This document shows, in pieces, positions 1 through 7,915 of a DNA stretch of 17,507 nucleotides. Within the stretch, counting starts at the first letter, position 1. Every line of letters begins with the position of its first letter. The notes below the pieces were generated by a model that had not been told where the DNA came from, ran no database searches, and worked only from the letters and a program-made list of their open reading frames with translations. Source of the DNA: an uncultured Bacteroidota bacterium (GTDB taxonomy: Bacteria > Bacteroidota > Bacteroidia > Chitinophagales > Chitinophagaceae); the NCBI GenBank assembly GCA_903944755.1, contig CAJATB010000134.1:1-17507 (forward strand), read 5' to 3'. Made by a program: the position numbers and the translations under genes.

Positions 1-2603
1 AAGCGCATGTTTAAAATGTCTACTAAATTCTTACGTTGCATTTCTTCATTACGCAATTGAATTTTATATTCATCCTTTCCTTCTTTAATTTTAGAAATTT
101 CCTTTCCAAATAAGGCAGTACGAATTTGCATTCCCACTTGCGCCGAACTTACGCCTTCTATTAAAGCACGGTCACGGTCAATGGTTAAAGTTAATTCTGG
201 ATTTTGCAAATCAACATCCATTTTTAATTGCTCCACACCAGGTATTTGCGCGTTGTCTAAATAATTCTTTAATCCAACCGCAGTCTTAATTAATTTATCA
301 AAATCCTCACTCTGAACTTCAATATTTATAGGAGGGTCGGTAGGAGGGCCATTACGTTCTTGAGAAACAGTAATCTCTGCGCCAGGTATACCTTTCATTT
401 CGCCACGAATAGCATCTAAATAAGGGGCTGTTGAAACACCATGACGTTTTTCGTATTCCACAAAGTTAATTTGAATACGACCAAGTTCCGACCTGGTACT
501 TCTATCGCCCATAGTAGGGTCACCTGCGCCTATTGCCACATTTGAAATTACACTTTCGACAATAGACTTTCCATTTTTTACATCTTTGTCAAGAATAGCT
601 TTCACTTTACCTTCTAACACTTTAGTAATTGAATCAGTGTGTTTAACGTCGGTACCTACTGGTAGTTTTAAGTATACATAAATTTGATTTGGGTCGCCTT
701 TAGGAAAAAACTCAATACCTGTTCGTCCTGTGCTAACGCTAATTCCAAATACAACAAACGAAAATATTAATAACACAAAAGTACCTACCAATAATTTTAC
801 AGGTCTCCATCCATTTAATGACCTTCTTAATATTCTTTCATAAGACTCCATCATTTTAGGAAGTAAGTCGGTTTGGAAGTGTATAATGGCGTCTTGAATA
901 AAATACTTATTAGCTACTACAAGTACCATAAAAAATAATAGCAAGTTGCCTAGGAAGGTATAGCCGGCTATATCAAATAATATGCCTACAGCTATCGGAA
1001 TCCAAAATCCTCTTTTCTTAAAAATCGCTGACTTCTTTTCCTTCAGCTTTTCGTCATCTGCATGGTTCATAAAGTCAACAGCAAAAACAGGGTTCATTAT
1101 AAATGCAACTATTAAAGAAGCCGTTAAGGTGAAAATTAACATGGCTGGCAAATACACCATGAACTTACCAATAATACCAGGCCAAAATAATAAAGGAAAG
1201 AACGGTGCGAGTGTAGTAACTGTTCCGGCTAATACTGGGATAAACACCTCCCCTGCGGCCATCTTAGCCGAAGTGGTAGCGGTAAGCTTTCCACGTCCGT
1301 CTACAAAAATCCTGTGCGTGTTTTCAATAACCACAATAGCATCATCCACTATAATACCTAAACCGAATAGAAGTGCGAATAAAACCATAAAGTTTAAAGT
1401 AATACTAGCTCCAATTACCAATTCTCCTGCGGGTAAAAATACAAAGGCAACAAACATACTTAATGGCACCGATAAGGCAACAAAGAAGGCGTTTGTGATA
1501 CCCATAAAAAACATTAATACCACTAGTACCAATACAAAACCAATAACAATGGAATTCACTAATTCAGTGAACGAACTTTTCGTTCTTATACTTTGGTCAC
1601 CTGAAATAGATGTTTTTAAATCCTTGGGTAAAAAAGAAGCCTGCGCTTCGGCAACCACACGCTTTACTTCATCAGAAGTTTCAATCAGGTTTTCGCCACT
1701 TCTTTTAATAATATTTAAAGTCAATACATTTATGCCATCAAGACGTGCAAAGCTTTCGTTTTCTTTCACAGTGTCTTTAATAGTGGCAACGTCTCTTAAA
1801 TAAATAGCAGCGCCACTAGTATTACGAACAATAATATTGGCAATATCGGCAGCCGTTTTAAGCTGACCTTTTAATTGCACATTACGTTTCATGGTGCCAA
1901 TTTCTAATAAGCCACCCGACAAATCCAAATTTTCTCTTTGAATCGCGTTGCTTATATCATCAAAAGTGATACCCGAACTTTGCATTCTATAGTTATCAAC
2001 GTTAATTTGAAATTCTCTTTCAGGAGCACCTACTAAATCAACACGATTAATTTGAGTAACACTTTCTAGTTTGTCCTTTAGGTCGTCGGCATATTTTTTA
2101 AGTTGCGCCGAATTATAGTTACCACTAATATTTACATACATAATGGGTTGGTCGCTAAAATTCACTTCCATTACCCTTGGCTCCTGCGTTAGGTCGTCGG
2201 GTAAATCGTTTTTGGCTTTATCAACAGCGTCTTTTACTTTTTGTAAAGCAATATCTGGTTTAACATCGGTGCTAAATTCAACTGTTATGGCCGAAAAATC
2301 CTGTTGAGACACCGAAGAGAATTTGTTAATCTTAACACCACTAATACTCTTAATTTGTTTTTCTAAAGGCGCTGTAACTAAGTTTTCAATATCCTTTGGA
2401 GAATTACCTACATAAATTGTTTGTACAAACATAGTAGGGATAACAATCTCGGGATATTGTTCCTTAGGTAAGGTTAAGAATTGGTAAATACCACCTAAGC
2501 TAATAAACAACATTACTAAATAGATAGATGTTTTATTGGTGATACTCCAAGAAGTAGGTTTAAATTCTTTAAACTTTTCTTTTATATTTTTAATTGTGGA
2601 CAT
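1..2603 (-). CDS. RND efflux pump inner-membrane permease (AcrB/HAE-1 type), C-terminus beyond the left edge
   Basis: Proton-driven inner-membrane pump of a tripartite efflux system, moving drugs or other amphiphilic compounds from periplasm or membrane to the outer-membrane channel. The ATG is at 2603 and the frame stays open to base 3, giving 867 codons with no stop, so roughly the last 200 residues are missing. The N-terminus shows a first membrane helix (about residues 20-40), then porter-domain sequence with the usual PEIVIPT and VTAPLEKQIKSISGV stretches. The transmembrane helix 4 motif GIIVDDAIVVIEN carries the paired proton-relay aspartates at 420 and 421, equivalent to D407/D408 of AcrB. 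The start of the second half (GWRPVKLLVG) is also present. Residues 532-569 add two hydrophobic segments absent from AcrB. The gene lies 29 bases after the fusion-protein gene and is last in the visible operon. Substrate cannot be told; the motif favours HAE-1 over metal pumps. Confidence 0.93.
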   Translation of the reverse strand, partial: MSTIKNIKEKFKEFKPTSWSITNKTSIYLVMLFISLGGIYQFLTLPKEQYPEIVIPTMFVQTIYVGNSPKDIENLVTAPLEKQIKSISGVKINKFSSVSQQDFSAITVEFSTDVKPDIALQKVKDAVDKAKNDLPDDLTQEPRVMEVNFSDQPIMYVNISGNYNSAQLKKYADDLKDKLESVTQINRVDLVGAPEREFQINVDNYRMQSSGITFDDISNAIQRENLDLSGGLLEIGTMKRNVQLKGQLKTAADIANIIVRNTSGAAIYLRDVATIKDTVKENESFARLDGINVLTLNIIKRSGENLIETSDEVKRVVAEAQASFLPKDLKTSISGDQSIRTKSSFTELVNSIVIGFVLVLVVLMFFMGITNAFFVALSVPLSMFVAFVFLPAGELVIGASITLNFMVLFALLFGLGIIVDDAIVVIENTHRIFVDGRGKLTATTSAKMAAGEVFIPVLAGTVTTLAPFFPLLFWPGIIGKFMVYLPAMLIFTLTASLIVAFIMNPVFAVDFMNHADDEKLKEKKSAIFKKRGFWIPIAVGILFDIAGYTFLGNLLLFFMVLVVANKYFIQDAIIHFQTDLLPKMMESYERILRRSLNGWRPVKLLVGTFVLLIFSFVVFGISVSTGRTGIEFFPKGDPNQIYVYLKLPVGTDVKHTDSITKVLEGKVKAILDKDVKNGKSIVESVISNVAIGAGDPTMGDRSTRSELGRIQINFVEYEKRHGVSTAPYLDAIRGEMKGIPGAEITVSQERNGPPTDPPINIEVQSEDFDKLIKTAVGLKNYLDNAQIPGVEQLKMDVDLQNPELTLTIDRDRALIEGVSSAQVGMQIRTALFGKEISKIKEGKDEYKIQLRNEEMQRKNLVDILNMR

Positions 2604-2632
2604 ATAGTTCAATTGTGAAATGGGTAAGTAAA

Positions 2633-3805
2633 TTATTTAGTTGCAAGAAACTGGCCGTCATACAATGTCTGATATCCTTCGGTGATAATAACATCTCCTA
2701 TTTTTACACCACTGTGAATTTCAACGTTGTTTTCGTAAAACTCGCCAATCTGAACTATTCTTTTACGCGCCACTAATTTTCCTTTTTCTACAACGGCAAT
2801 GAATACAAACTTGCCTTGTTCTTCGTTTTGTAAAATATTTAATGGAATAATAATAGCGTCTGTTTTTTCGTAGTCCTTAATTCTTACCTGAGCCATTTGG
2901 TTTGGCTTAAAGTCATTTCCGTTTGCCAATTTAGTTTCAATAAAAAAGCTTCTACTTAATGGATCAATTACTTTACCCATAACCAATACTTTATTGTCTG
3001 TGGTTTTATTTAAGTCAGGAAAAAATAATTTTAATTCGCTGCCTACTTTCACTCTTCCTGCATAGTTTTCTGGAACCTGTGCAGTTACTTTTAACTTACT
3101 AGTGTTTACAATTTTAATCTGACCAGGACCTGCAAAAAGGTCGCCCACTTTAACGTTTACTTCTTCAGCAACACCATCAACGTCACTGTAAATGCTAGTA
3201 AAGGCTAATTGGTCGTTTACCATACCAAGTTGTTGTGTGGCAGCTTTTAACTGGCTAGCCAAGGCGTCAGCGTTTGTTTTTGCAGTCATTAACTGAATTT
3301 CGCTACCAATATTTTGCGCCCATAAGTTCTTTTGTCTTTCATATACCGACTTAGCTAAAGCAGCTTGCGCTTTCAATGTCTCAATATTTTGAGCGGCAGC
3401 TGCGGCGCTTTGTTTAATTAAGGAATTGTCTAGTTGTAAAATCAATTGACCTTTTCTAACATTATCGCCTCTTTTAACATAAAGCGCTCTTACTTGCCCA
3501 CCTCCTGCGCGCGGTGTGATATAAGAAACACTTTCAGATTCAATTTTACCTTGTAGTTCAATATAATGTGTAAATACTTTTGTTGAAATAGTGTCAATGG
3601 CCACAAGTACTGTTTTTTCAGAAGCCCCACCACCAAGTTTTTCTATCTCTTGCTCAAGTGTAGCTATTTTTAAATTTAGTTCAAGTGCGCTTTTCTTTAA
3701 AGTAGCTAATTCCGCTTGCTTTGCTTCTGTCGAATTTTTACCACCGCCACAGGCCACTGTAAAAAGCATTATAGTAAGTGTAAGTAAAGTTGAAACTGAT
3801 TTCAT
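2633..3805 (-). CDS. Efflux RND periplasmic adaptor (membrane fusion protein), lipoprotein
   Basis: AcrA/HlyD-type adaptor that links the RND pump to the outer-membrane channel. The ATG at 3805 gives 390 residues and a good lipoprotein signal, MKSVSTLLTLTIMLFTVAC, with the lipidated cysteine at 19. An ATG at 3844 in the same frame would add 13 polar residues before the signal and is the alternative start. After the cysteine comes a short Glu/Lys/Leu-rich helix (about residues 25-58) that looks like a coiled coil. Next is the first half of the lipoyl domain (ITPRAGGGQVRALYVKRGD), an alpha-hairpin rich in Ala/Gln (about 115-185), the second lipoyl half, a beta-barrel (KLKVTAQVPENYAGRVKVG) and a membrane-proximal domain ending at TAA. 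The gene sits between the TolC-like and pump genes with short gaps, so the three should be co-transcribed. Confidence 0.93.
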   Translation of the reverse strand: MKSVSTLLTLTIMLFTVACGGGKNSTEAKQAELATLKKSALELNLKIATLEQEIEKLGGGASEKTVLVAIDTISTKVFTHYIELQGKIESESVSYITPRAGGGQVRALYVKRGDNVRKGQLILQLDNSLIKQSAAAAAQNIETLKAQAALAKSVYERQKNLWAQNIGSEIQLMTAKTNADALASQLKAATQQLGMVNDQLAFTSIYSDVDGVAEEVNVKVGDLFAGPGQIKIVNTSKLKVTAQVPENYAGRVKVGSELKLFFPDLNKTTDNKVLVMGKVIDPLSRSFFIETKLANGNDFKPNQMAQVRIKDYEKTDAIIIPLNILQNEEQGKFVFIAVVEKGKLVARKRIVQIGEFYENNVEIHSGVKIGDVIITEGYQTLYDGQFLATK

Positions 3806-3850
3806 TGTATTTGTTTTAATATTTTTTGATGTTATAATTTTCATTGTAGT

Positions 3851-5191
3851 TTATAGTTTACCGCTTGCTTTTAATAAGTCCACTTTAGCAATTAGTGCAC
3901 TATACAAGGCATTCATAAAATTATTTTGAGCACTCACTAAGTCGGCTTGAGCAGCTGAAATTTCTGTGTTTGAGCCCGTTCCAATTTCAAACTTCTTTTT
4001 AGTTTGTTGGTAAACATTTTCTGCTAACTGCATATTCTTTTTTTGGAATTGAACGGTAGCAACCGACGACATATAATTCAACTTGGCTTGCGTTAATTCG
4101 TTGTCAATGGTATTTTTTAAAGTAGCAAGCTGGTTTTCAGTTTGTTGCAATTCAATTTTTGTTCTTTTTATTTTAGCGTCGGTCGAAAAGCCATTAAAAA
4201 TGGGCAGGTTCACATTAAGGCTAATTAATGACGTAGTAAACCATTGGCCACCCTTTAAAAAGTCAAATTCGCTACGTTGTGCGTTTTTTGAATAGGCTCC
4301 CGATACGCTAATGGTAGGGAAATAACTTAATTGATAACGCTGCACATTATATTGATTCAATTTCCTAATAGTATTTAAGTATTGGTAATCCTTTCTAATG
4401 CTATATTGAAAGTCGTTTTCAACAAGTATGTCCGAGTTTAAGCTTTGTTCATTAATAATGTCGGTTAACACCAAGCTGTCTTTAACAGGCATGCCCATTA
4501 ACATTTTTAAACCCATAAAACCAATAGCTACACTGTTGTCGGCTTTTATTTTTTCGGTTTGTAAATTGTTTAACTGAACACTTACTTTATCAACGTCTAA
4601 TTTTTCGGCAAAACCGTTTTTGTACATTATTTCAGCATCATGTGCTAGTTTTTTTATACGCTCAATATTTGCATCTAAAATATTTAATTGTGTTTTACTA
4701 GCCGATAGTTGGTAGTAAATCTTATAAATATTTGCTTTAATATTTTCTTCAGTTAAAGCAGCATTATTATTTACCATTTCAAGTGAAGCGGCACGTGCTT
4801 GAAGCGCAATAAAAACTTGACCATCAAATAGTAATTGTTGAAAAGTTGCTCCGTAATTGGCATTAAATTTAGTACCAAACTGAACAGGAATAAAGGTTCC
4901 AGCTGCTCCTCCAAATATTTGACCTGGTAAAAGAGAGGTAGGAATTGTAGTATAGTCGGTTGTTGAAAATGAACTATTAATAGTTGGTAATGCGGCAGAG
5001 CGAATCTCTCTGTTCGTTTGAATTTGGGCTTCGATTGCCAGTAACGAATTTTTTACTTGCACGTTATTTTTTTTCGCAAAGCCCACACAATCTTCTAAAC
5101 TAAAATTGTGAATGGGTTTGTCATTTTGCTGCGCTTTTATATTTGTCGAAAATACAAAGCCGCAAAGAAGAAGAAGAAACACTTTTTTCAT
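3851..5191 (-). CDS. TolC-like outer-membrane efflux protein
   Basis: Outer-membrane channel component of the tripartite pump. The 446-residue product begins with a Sec signal peptide (MKKVFLLLLCGFVFSTNIKA, probable cleavage before QQ). It then has the two repeats of the outer-membrane efflux family: SLEDCVGFAKKNNVQVKNSL opens the first and a second, similar helical repeat begins near residue 265 (RKDYQYLNTIRKLNQYNVQ). Long amphipathic helices rich in Gln, Asn, Leu and Ala fill both repeats, as in TolC periplasmic tunnels, and NANYGATFQQLLFDGQ and SLNVNLPIFNGF look like the membrane beta strands. Length matches the family. The start lies 10 bases after the TetR-family stop and the stop is close to the adaptor gene, so it is in the middle of one operon. 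The cysteine in the signal peptide is too early and in the wrong context for a lipobox. Confidence 0.93.
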   Translation of the reverse strand: MKKVFLLLLCGFVFSTNIKAQQNDKPIHNFSLEDCVGFAKKNNVQVKNSLLAIEAQIQTNREIRSAALPTINSSFSTTDYTTIPTSLLPGQIFGGAAGTFIPVQFGTKFNANYGATFQQLLFDGQVFIALQARAASLEMVNNNAALTEENIKANIYKIYYQLSASKTQLNILDANIERIKKLAHDAEIMYKNGFAEKLDVDKVSVQLNNLQTEKIKADNSVAIGFMGLKMLMGMPVKDSLVLTDIINEQSLNSDILVENDFQYSIRKDYQYLNTIRKLNQYNVQRYQLSYFPTISVSGAYSKNAQRSEFDFLKGGQWFTTSLISLNVNLPIFNGFSTDAKIKRTKIELQQTENQLATLKNTIDNELTQAKLNYMSSVATVQFQKKNMQLAENVYQQTKKKFEIGTGSNTEISAAQADLVSAQNNFMNALYSALIAKVDLLKASGKL

Positions 5192-5201
5192 TTGTTTTTA
5201 T

Positions 5202-5816
5202 TTATATACTTGTTGTTATTTTTTCTAATTTGTATTGTTCCATTAAGCGGTAACCTTCCAGCGACATTACGCCGTAAACAAAGTGCTCGGTAATTTGATA
5301 GGCTACTTTACCAATATTAAATTTGCTCATTGGGTATAGCTTTATGTCAAAAGGCACAAAACCGGTTTCTAGTCGGTACGTCGATAAAATTTCAGGGTCA
5401 ATGTCCGCACGATACAAACCTTGTTCAATACCACGTATTAAATTTGTTTTAATAATTGAATGCATAAAAGCATCTTTATGGTCTTGAATTTTTTTGAATG
5501 CTTCTGGGAAGTATTTTGCAAGTTCAGCCATAGTAAGTGGATTCATGTTTTTAAACATTTCGTCCATGTCTTCCAATAAAAGGAACATTTGGTGTACTGC
5601 GTTATCGGCAGTTTCTTGGCTTTTTGTACATCTGGTGCGTTGTTCCTCAAGCTCCATGTCCACAATAGCCATCACTAGGCTGTCTTTGTCCTTGTAAAAC
5701 TGATAAATAGTCTTTTTGCTAATACCTAATTGGGTGGCTAAGTCGTCCATTGTAACCTGTTTCACACCGTGGTGAAGCACTAGGTCGCGTGCTTTAAGTA
5801 ATATTCTGTGCTGCAT
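5202..5816 (-). CDS. TetR/AcrR-family transcriptional regulator of the efflux operon
   Basis: DNA-binding repressor, first gene of the efflux operon. The open frame extends upstream to a TTG at 5954, but the ATG at 5816 gives a typical 204-residue TetR protein. It starts MQHRILLKARDLVLHHGVKQ, and the helix-turn-helix is at about residues 20-47 (VTMDDLATQLGISKKTIYQF followed by YKDKDSL), the conserved TetR signature. The rest is a helical ligand-binding and dimer domain with no close match that I can name. Its stop is 10 bases before the TolC-like start, so regulator and pump share one transcript, and the palindrome upstream (5843-5872) is the natural candidate operator. Inducer unknown. Family call is firm; repression of this operon is inferred from position. 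Confidence 0.93.
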   Translation of the reverse strand: MQHRILLKARDLVLHHGVKQVTMDDLATQLGISKKTIYQFYKDKDSLVMAIVDMELEEQRTRCTKSQETADNAVHQMFLLLEDMDEMFKNMNPLTMAELAKYFPEAFKKIQDHKDAFMHSIIKTNLIRGIEQGLYRADIDPEILSTYRLETGFVPFDIKLYPMSKFNIGKVAYQITEHFVYGVMSLEGYRLMEQYKLEKITTSI

Positions 5817-5842
5817 AATAAAATTTAGGGAACGCAAAACTA

Positions 5843-5872
5843 TGGAAACCAAAATGGTTTTCAAAGTTTCCA
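5843..5872 (-). promoter_or_regulatory. Candidate TetR-family operator: nested inverted repeats
   Basis: Two inverted repeats lie 27-56 bases upstream of the regulator ATG. The inner one is AAACCA-aaa-TGGTTT (5846-5860), extendable to 19 bases with one G-T pair. The outer one is TGGAAAC (5843-5849) and GTTTCCA (5866-5872). They lie immediately downstream of the -7-like element, where a bound dimer would block transcription. Binding by the adjacent TetR protein is inferred. Confidence 0.5.
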
Positions 5873-5900
5873 AACCTATTTCTTTATTAATTGTGTTGAA
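5871..5900 (-). promoter_or_regulatory. Candidate Bacteroidota-type promoter of the efflux operon
   Basis: Read on the minus strand, TAGGTTTG (5878-5871) fits the Bacteroidota -7 consensus TAnnTTTG. A TTC (5900-5898) lies 19 bases upstream where TTG is expected, so the -33 element is only partly matched. Transcription would start about 50 bases before the regulator ATG. Confidence 0.45.
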
Positions 5901-5940
5901 TGGCAAATTTGTATGAAATTTGACACTTAAACACGCTAAA

Positions 5941-6660
5941 ATGACCAAATTCAAGCAATATTTTACAAAAAAGGGGCTATTTAGCTCTTTTGCCCAGCTA
6001 TTTTTTCAAGGGGTGATATTATTAGCGCCCATAGGGGTAACTGTTTGGGTGGTGGTGAGCTTGTTTAATTGGGTGGACAATTTTTTACCTAACGTGTTAA
6101 ACTTATTATTCCCTCAACAGTTTGCTGCAGTTAACGGGCAAATTCCAAAAGTGACCGGCTTGGGCTTCGTTGTAGCCATTACCTTAGTTTTAATAGTGGG
6201 TTGGTTATCCAATTTATTTGTTGTTGAAAAACTAATGAACATTTTTGATAAGATATTAGAAAAAACACCCGGAGTTAAAATCATTTATTCTTCGGTGAAA
6301 GATTTTTTAGAAGCTTTTGCAGGAAACAAGAAAAAATTTGATCAACCAGTATTAGTAAATGTGGACGCACCCGATGTTTGGAGAATGGGATTTATCACAC
6401 AGGAAAGTACGGAGTTGTTTGGGATGAAAGAATATTTAACTGTGTATGTACCCCATTCATATGCTATTTCGGGAATTACTTATGTGGTACCCTTATCAAA
6501 AATTAAACGCTTGCCAAAAGGGGTTGGTGCCGCAGAAGCAATGAAATACGTAGTTACAGGAGGCCTTACTGCTTTTGACGAACAACTTGATTTATTTGAT
6601 CATGCAACATTAGAAGAAATAAAAAAACCAAATTCGTCAAATCCACACAACAATATTTAA
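5941..6660 (+). CDS. DUF502 family membrane protein
   Basis: Integral membrane protein of unknown function in the DUF502 family, whose plant relatives are the COV/LCV proteins. The ATG at 5941 gives 239 residues; an upstream TTG at 5920 is a less likely start. Two hydrophobic segments are visible, about residues 18-44 (FFQGVILLAPIGVTVWVVVS region) and 72-94 (GLGFVVAITLVLIVGWLSNL region), followed by the family motif PGVKIIYSSVKDFLEAF. A soluble beta-rich domain follows, containing VLVNVDAPDVWRMGFIT and the hallmark VYVPHSYAISGITYVVP. The C-terminus is charged and polar. It is divergent from the efflux operon across 124 bases and ends 17 bases before serC, so it may be transcribed with serC. 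No catalytic residue is recognisable. Confidence 0.9.
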   Translation: MTKFKQYFTKKGLFSSFAQLFFQGVILLAPIGVTVWVVVSLFNWVDNFLPNVLNLLFPQQFAAVNGQIPKVTGLGFVVAITLVLIVGWLSNLFVVEKLMNIFDKILEKTPGVKIIYSSVKDFLEAFAGNKKKFDQPVLVNVDAPDVWRMGFITQESTELFGMKEYLTVYVPHSYAISGITYVVPLSKIKRLPKGVGAAEAMKYVVTGGLTAFDEQLDLFDHATLEEIKKPNSSNPHNNI

Positions 6661-6677
6661 ATAAAAATATTTTTACT

Positions 6678-7745
6678 ATGCAATTGCACAATTTTAATTC
6701 TGGACCATCTATATTACCACCCGAAGTTTTAACACAAGCTGCTGCAGCAATTCATAATTTTAACAACACGGGATTATCCATTTTAGAAATTGGGCATCGC
6801 ACAAGTTGGTTTGTTGAAGTTGTGCAAGAAGCGCAACAAACTGTGAAGCGATTAATGGGATTAGGGGACGAATATGAAGTATTATTTTTACAAGGAGGTG
6901 CGACAATGCAATTCATGCAAGTGCCTATGAATTTATTGGATGAAAATGGAATAGCTGCCATTTGCGACAATGGTGTTTGGGGAAATAAGGCAGTAAAAGA
7001 AGCAAGTGTTTTTGGAAAAGTACAAGTAGTGTCGGATAGTTCGGATAAAAAATATACTTACATTAATAAGCATATTCAACTGCCCGAAAATGCAAGTTAT
7101 TTACACATAACCACCAATAATACTGTCGAGGGAACCCAATGGCATAGCTATCCTCAGGTGAATGTGCCATTAATTGGGGATATGAGCTCGGATATATTTT
7201 GTAGGCCCACCCCTTTTCATGAATTTGACTTAATATATGCAGGAGCGCAAAAAAATATGGGTGCTGCGGGTGTTACCTTAGTGGTAGTTAAAAAAAGTAT
7301 ACTTGGAAAAATTAGTAGAAAAATTCCATCCATATTAAATTATCAAAAACATATCGAAGCAGGTTCTTTATTAAATACGCCACCAGTTTTTTCAATATAT
7401 GTGAGCTTATTAACATTGCGCTGGATTGAAAAAGAAGGGGGCTTGGCTGAAATGGAAAAACGCAATACCGAAAAGGCAAATTTATTATACAATACTATTG
7501 AATCACTTCCTGCATTTTATTGTCCAATTGCAAAGGAGGACAGAAGTATAATGAATGCAGTATTCTTTTTAACCGATCCAACAAAGGAACAAGCGTTTTT
7601 AGATTTGTGTAAAAAAGAAGGGATGATTGGCGTTAAAGGATACAGGACCGTGGGCGGCATTAGAGTAAGCATGTATAATGCACTACCTTTATCGAGTGTG
7701 CAAGCATTTTGTATTTTAATGAAAAACTTCGCTGCAACAATTTAG
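6678..7745 (+). CDS. serC: Phosphoserine aminotransferase
   Basis: Pyridoxal-phosphate enzyme that converts 3-phosphohydroxypyruvate and glutamate to O-phosphoserine and 2-oxoglutarate, the second step of serine synthesis; in some bacteria it also serves pyridoxine synthesis. The 355-residue product is the usual length. It begins HNFNSGPSILPPEVL, the SerC N-terminal signature. GGATMQFMQVPMNL (73-86) forms part of the cofactor phosphate site, TTNNTVEGTQW lies at 145-155, and the Schiff-base lysine is K192 in YAGAQKNMGAAG. The C-terminal YRTVGGIRVSMYNALP (322-337) supplies substrate-binding arginines. It follows the DUF502 gene by 17 bases. The serA gene for the previous step is not adjacent and is not in this window. 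Confidence 0.97.
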   Translation: MQLHNFNSGPSILPPEVLTQAAAAIHNFNNTGLSILEIGHRTSWFVEVVQEAQQTVKRLMGLGDEYEVLFLQGGATMQFMQVPMNLLDENGIAAICDNGVWGNKAVKEASVFGKVQVVSDSSDKKYTYINKHIQLPENASYLHITTNNTVEGTQWHSYPQVNVPLIGDMSSDIFCRPTPFHEFDLIYAGAQKNMGAAGVTLVVVKKSILGKISRKIPSILNYQKHIEAGSLLNTPPVFSIYVSLLTLRWIEKEGGLAEMEKRNTEKANLLYNTIESLPAFYCPIAKEDRSIMNAVFFLTDPTKEQAFLDLCKKEGMIGVKGYRTVGGIRVSMYNALPLSSVQAFCILMKNFAATI

Positions 7746-7915
7746 TTTTCATAAGCAGAAAATTTAGTATTAATAAGCAATAATTGGTATTATTTCTAAA
7801 TTCCCCCTACATATATAAACTTTCTACACAATTGTTGTTAAATAAGTTCAACAGAACGGTATTTTATAGGCATTACTAACTTCACAATTAATAAAAAAGA
7901 ACGATATTTGCGCCC
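7746..7915 (+). promoter_or_regulatory. Intergenic region with a possible promoter for the DUF1015 gene
   Basis: These 170 bases hold no gene. GATATTTG at 7903-7910 is one step from the TAnnTTTG consensus, with TTC at 7881-7883 spaced 19 bases upstream in place of TTG. If used, the transcript would begin almost at the ATG and be nearly leaderless. An AT-only hairpin (7779-7794) and a TGTTG/CAACA inverted repeat (7833-7853) are also present; both are too weak to assign. Confidence 0.35.

Noticed and set aside
982..1803. Open frame of 273 codons on the plus strand
   Set aside because: It lies entirely antisense to the RND pump gene, which has clear family motifs in the other strand. Its translation is low-complexity and matches nothing.
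5817..5954. N-terminal extension of the TetR-family regulator to a TTG at 5954
   Set aside because: The extra 46 residues precede the normal TetR N-terminus, cover the candidate promoter and overlap the start of the divergent DUF502 gene.
6652..6674. AATATTT/AAATATT hairpin followed by TTT between the DUF502 gene and serC
   Set aside because: The stem has no G or C pair and overlaps the stop codon. In AT-rich sequence this arises easily, so I do not call a terminator.
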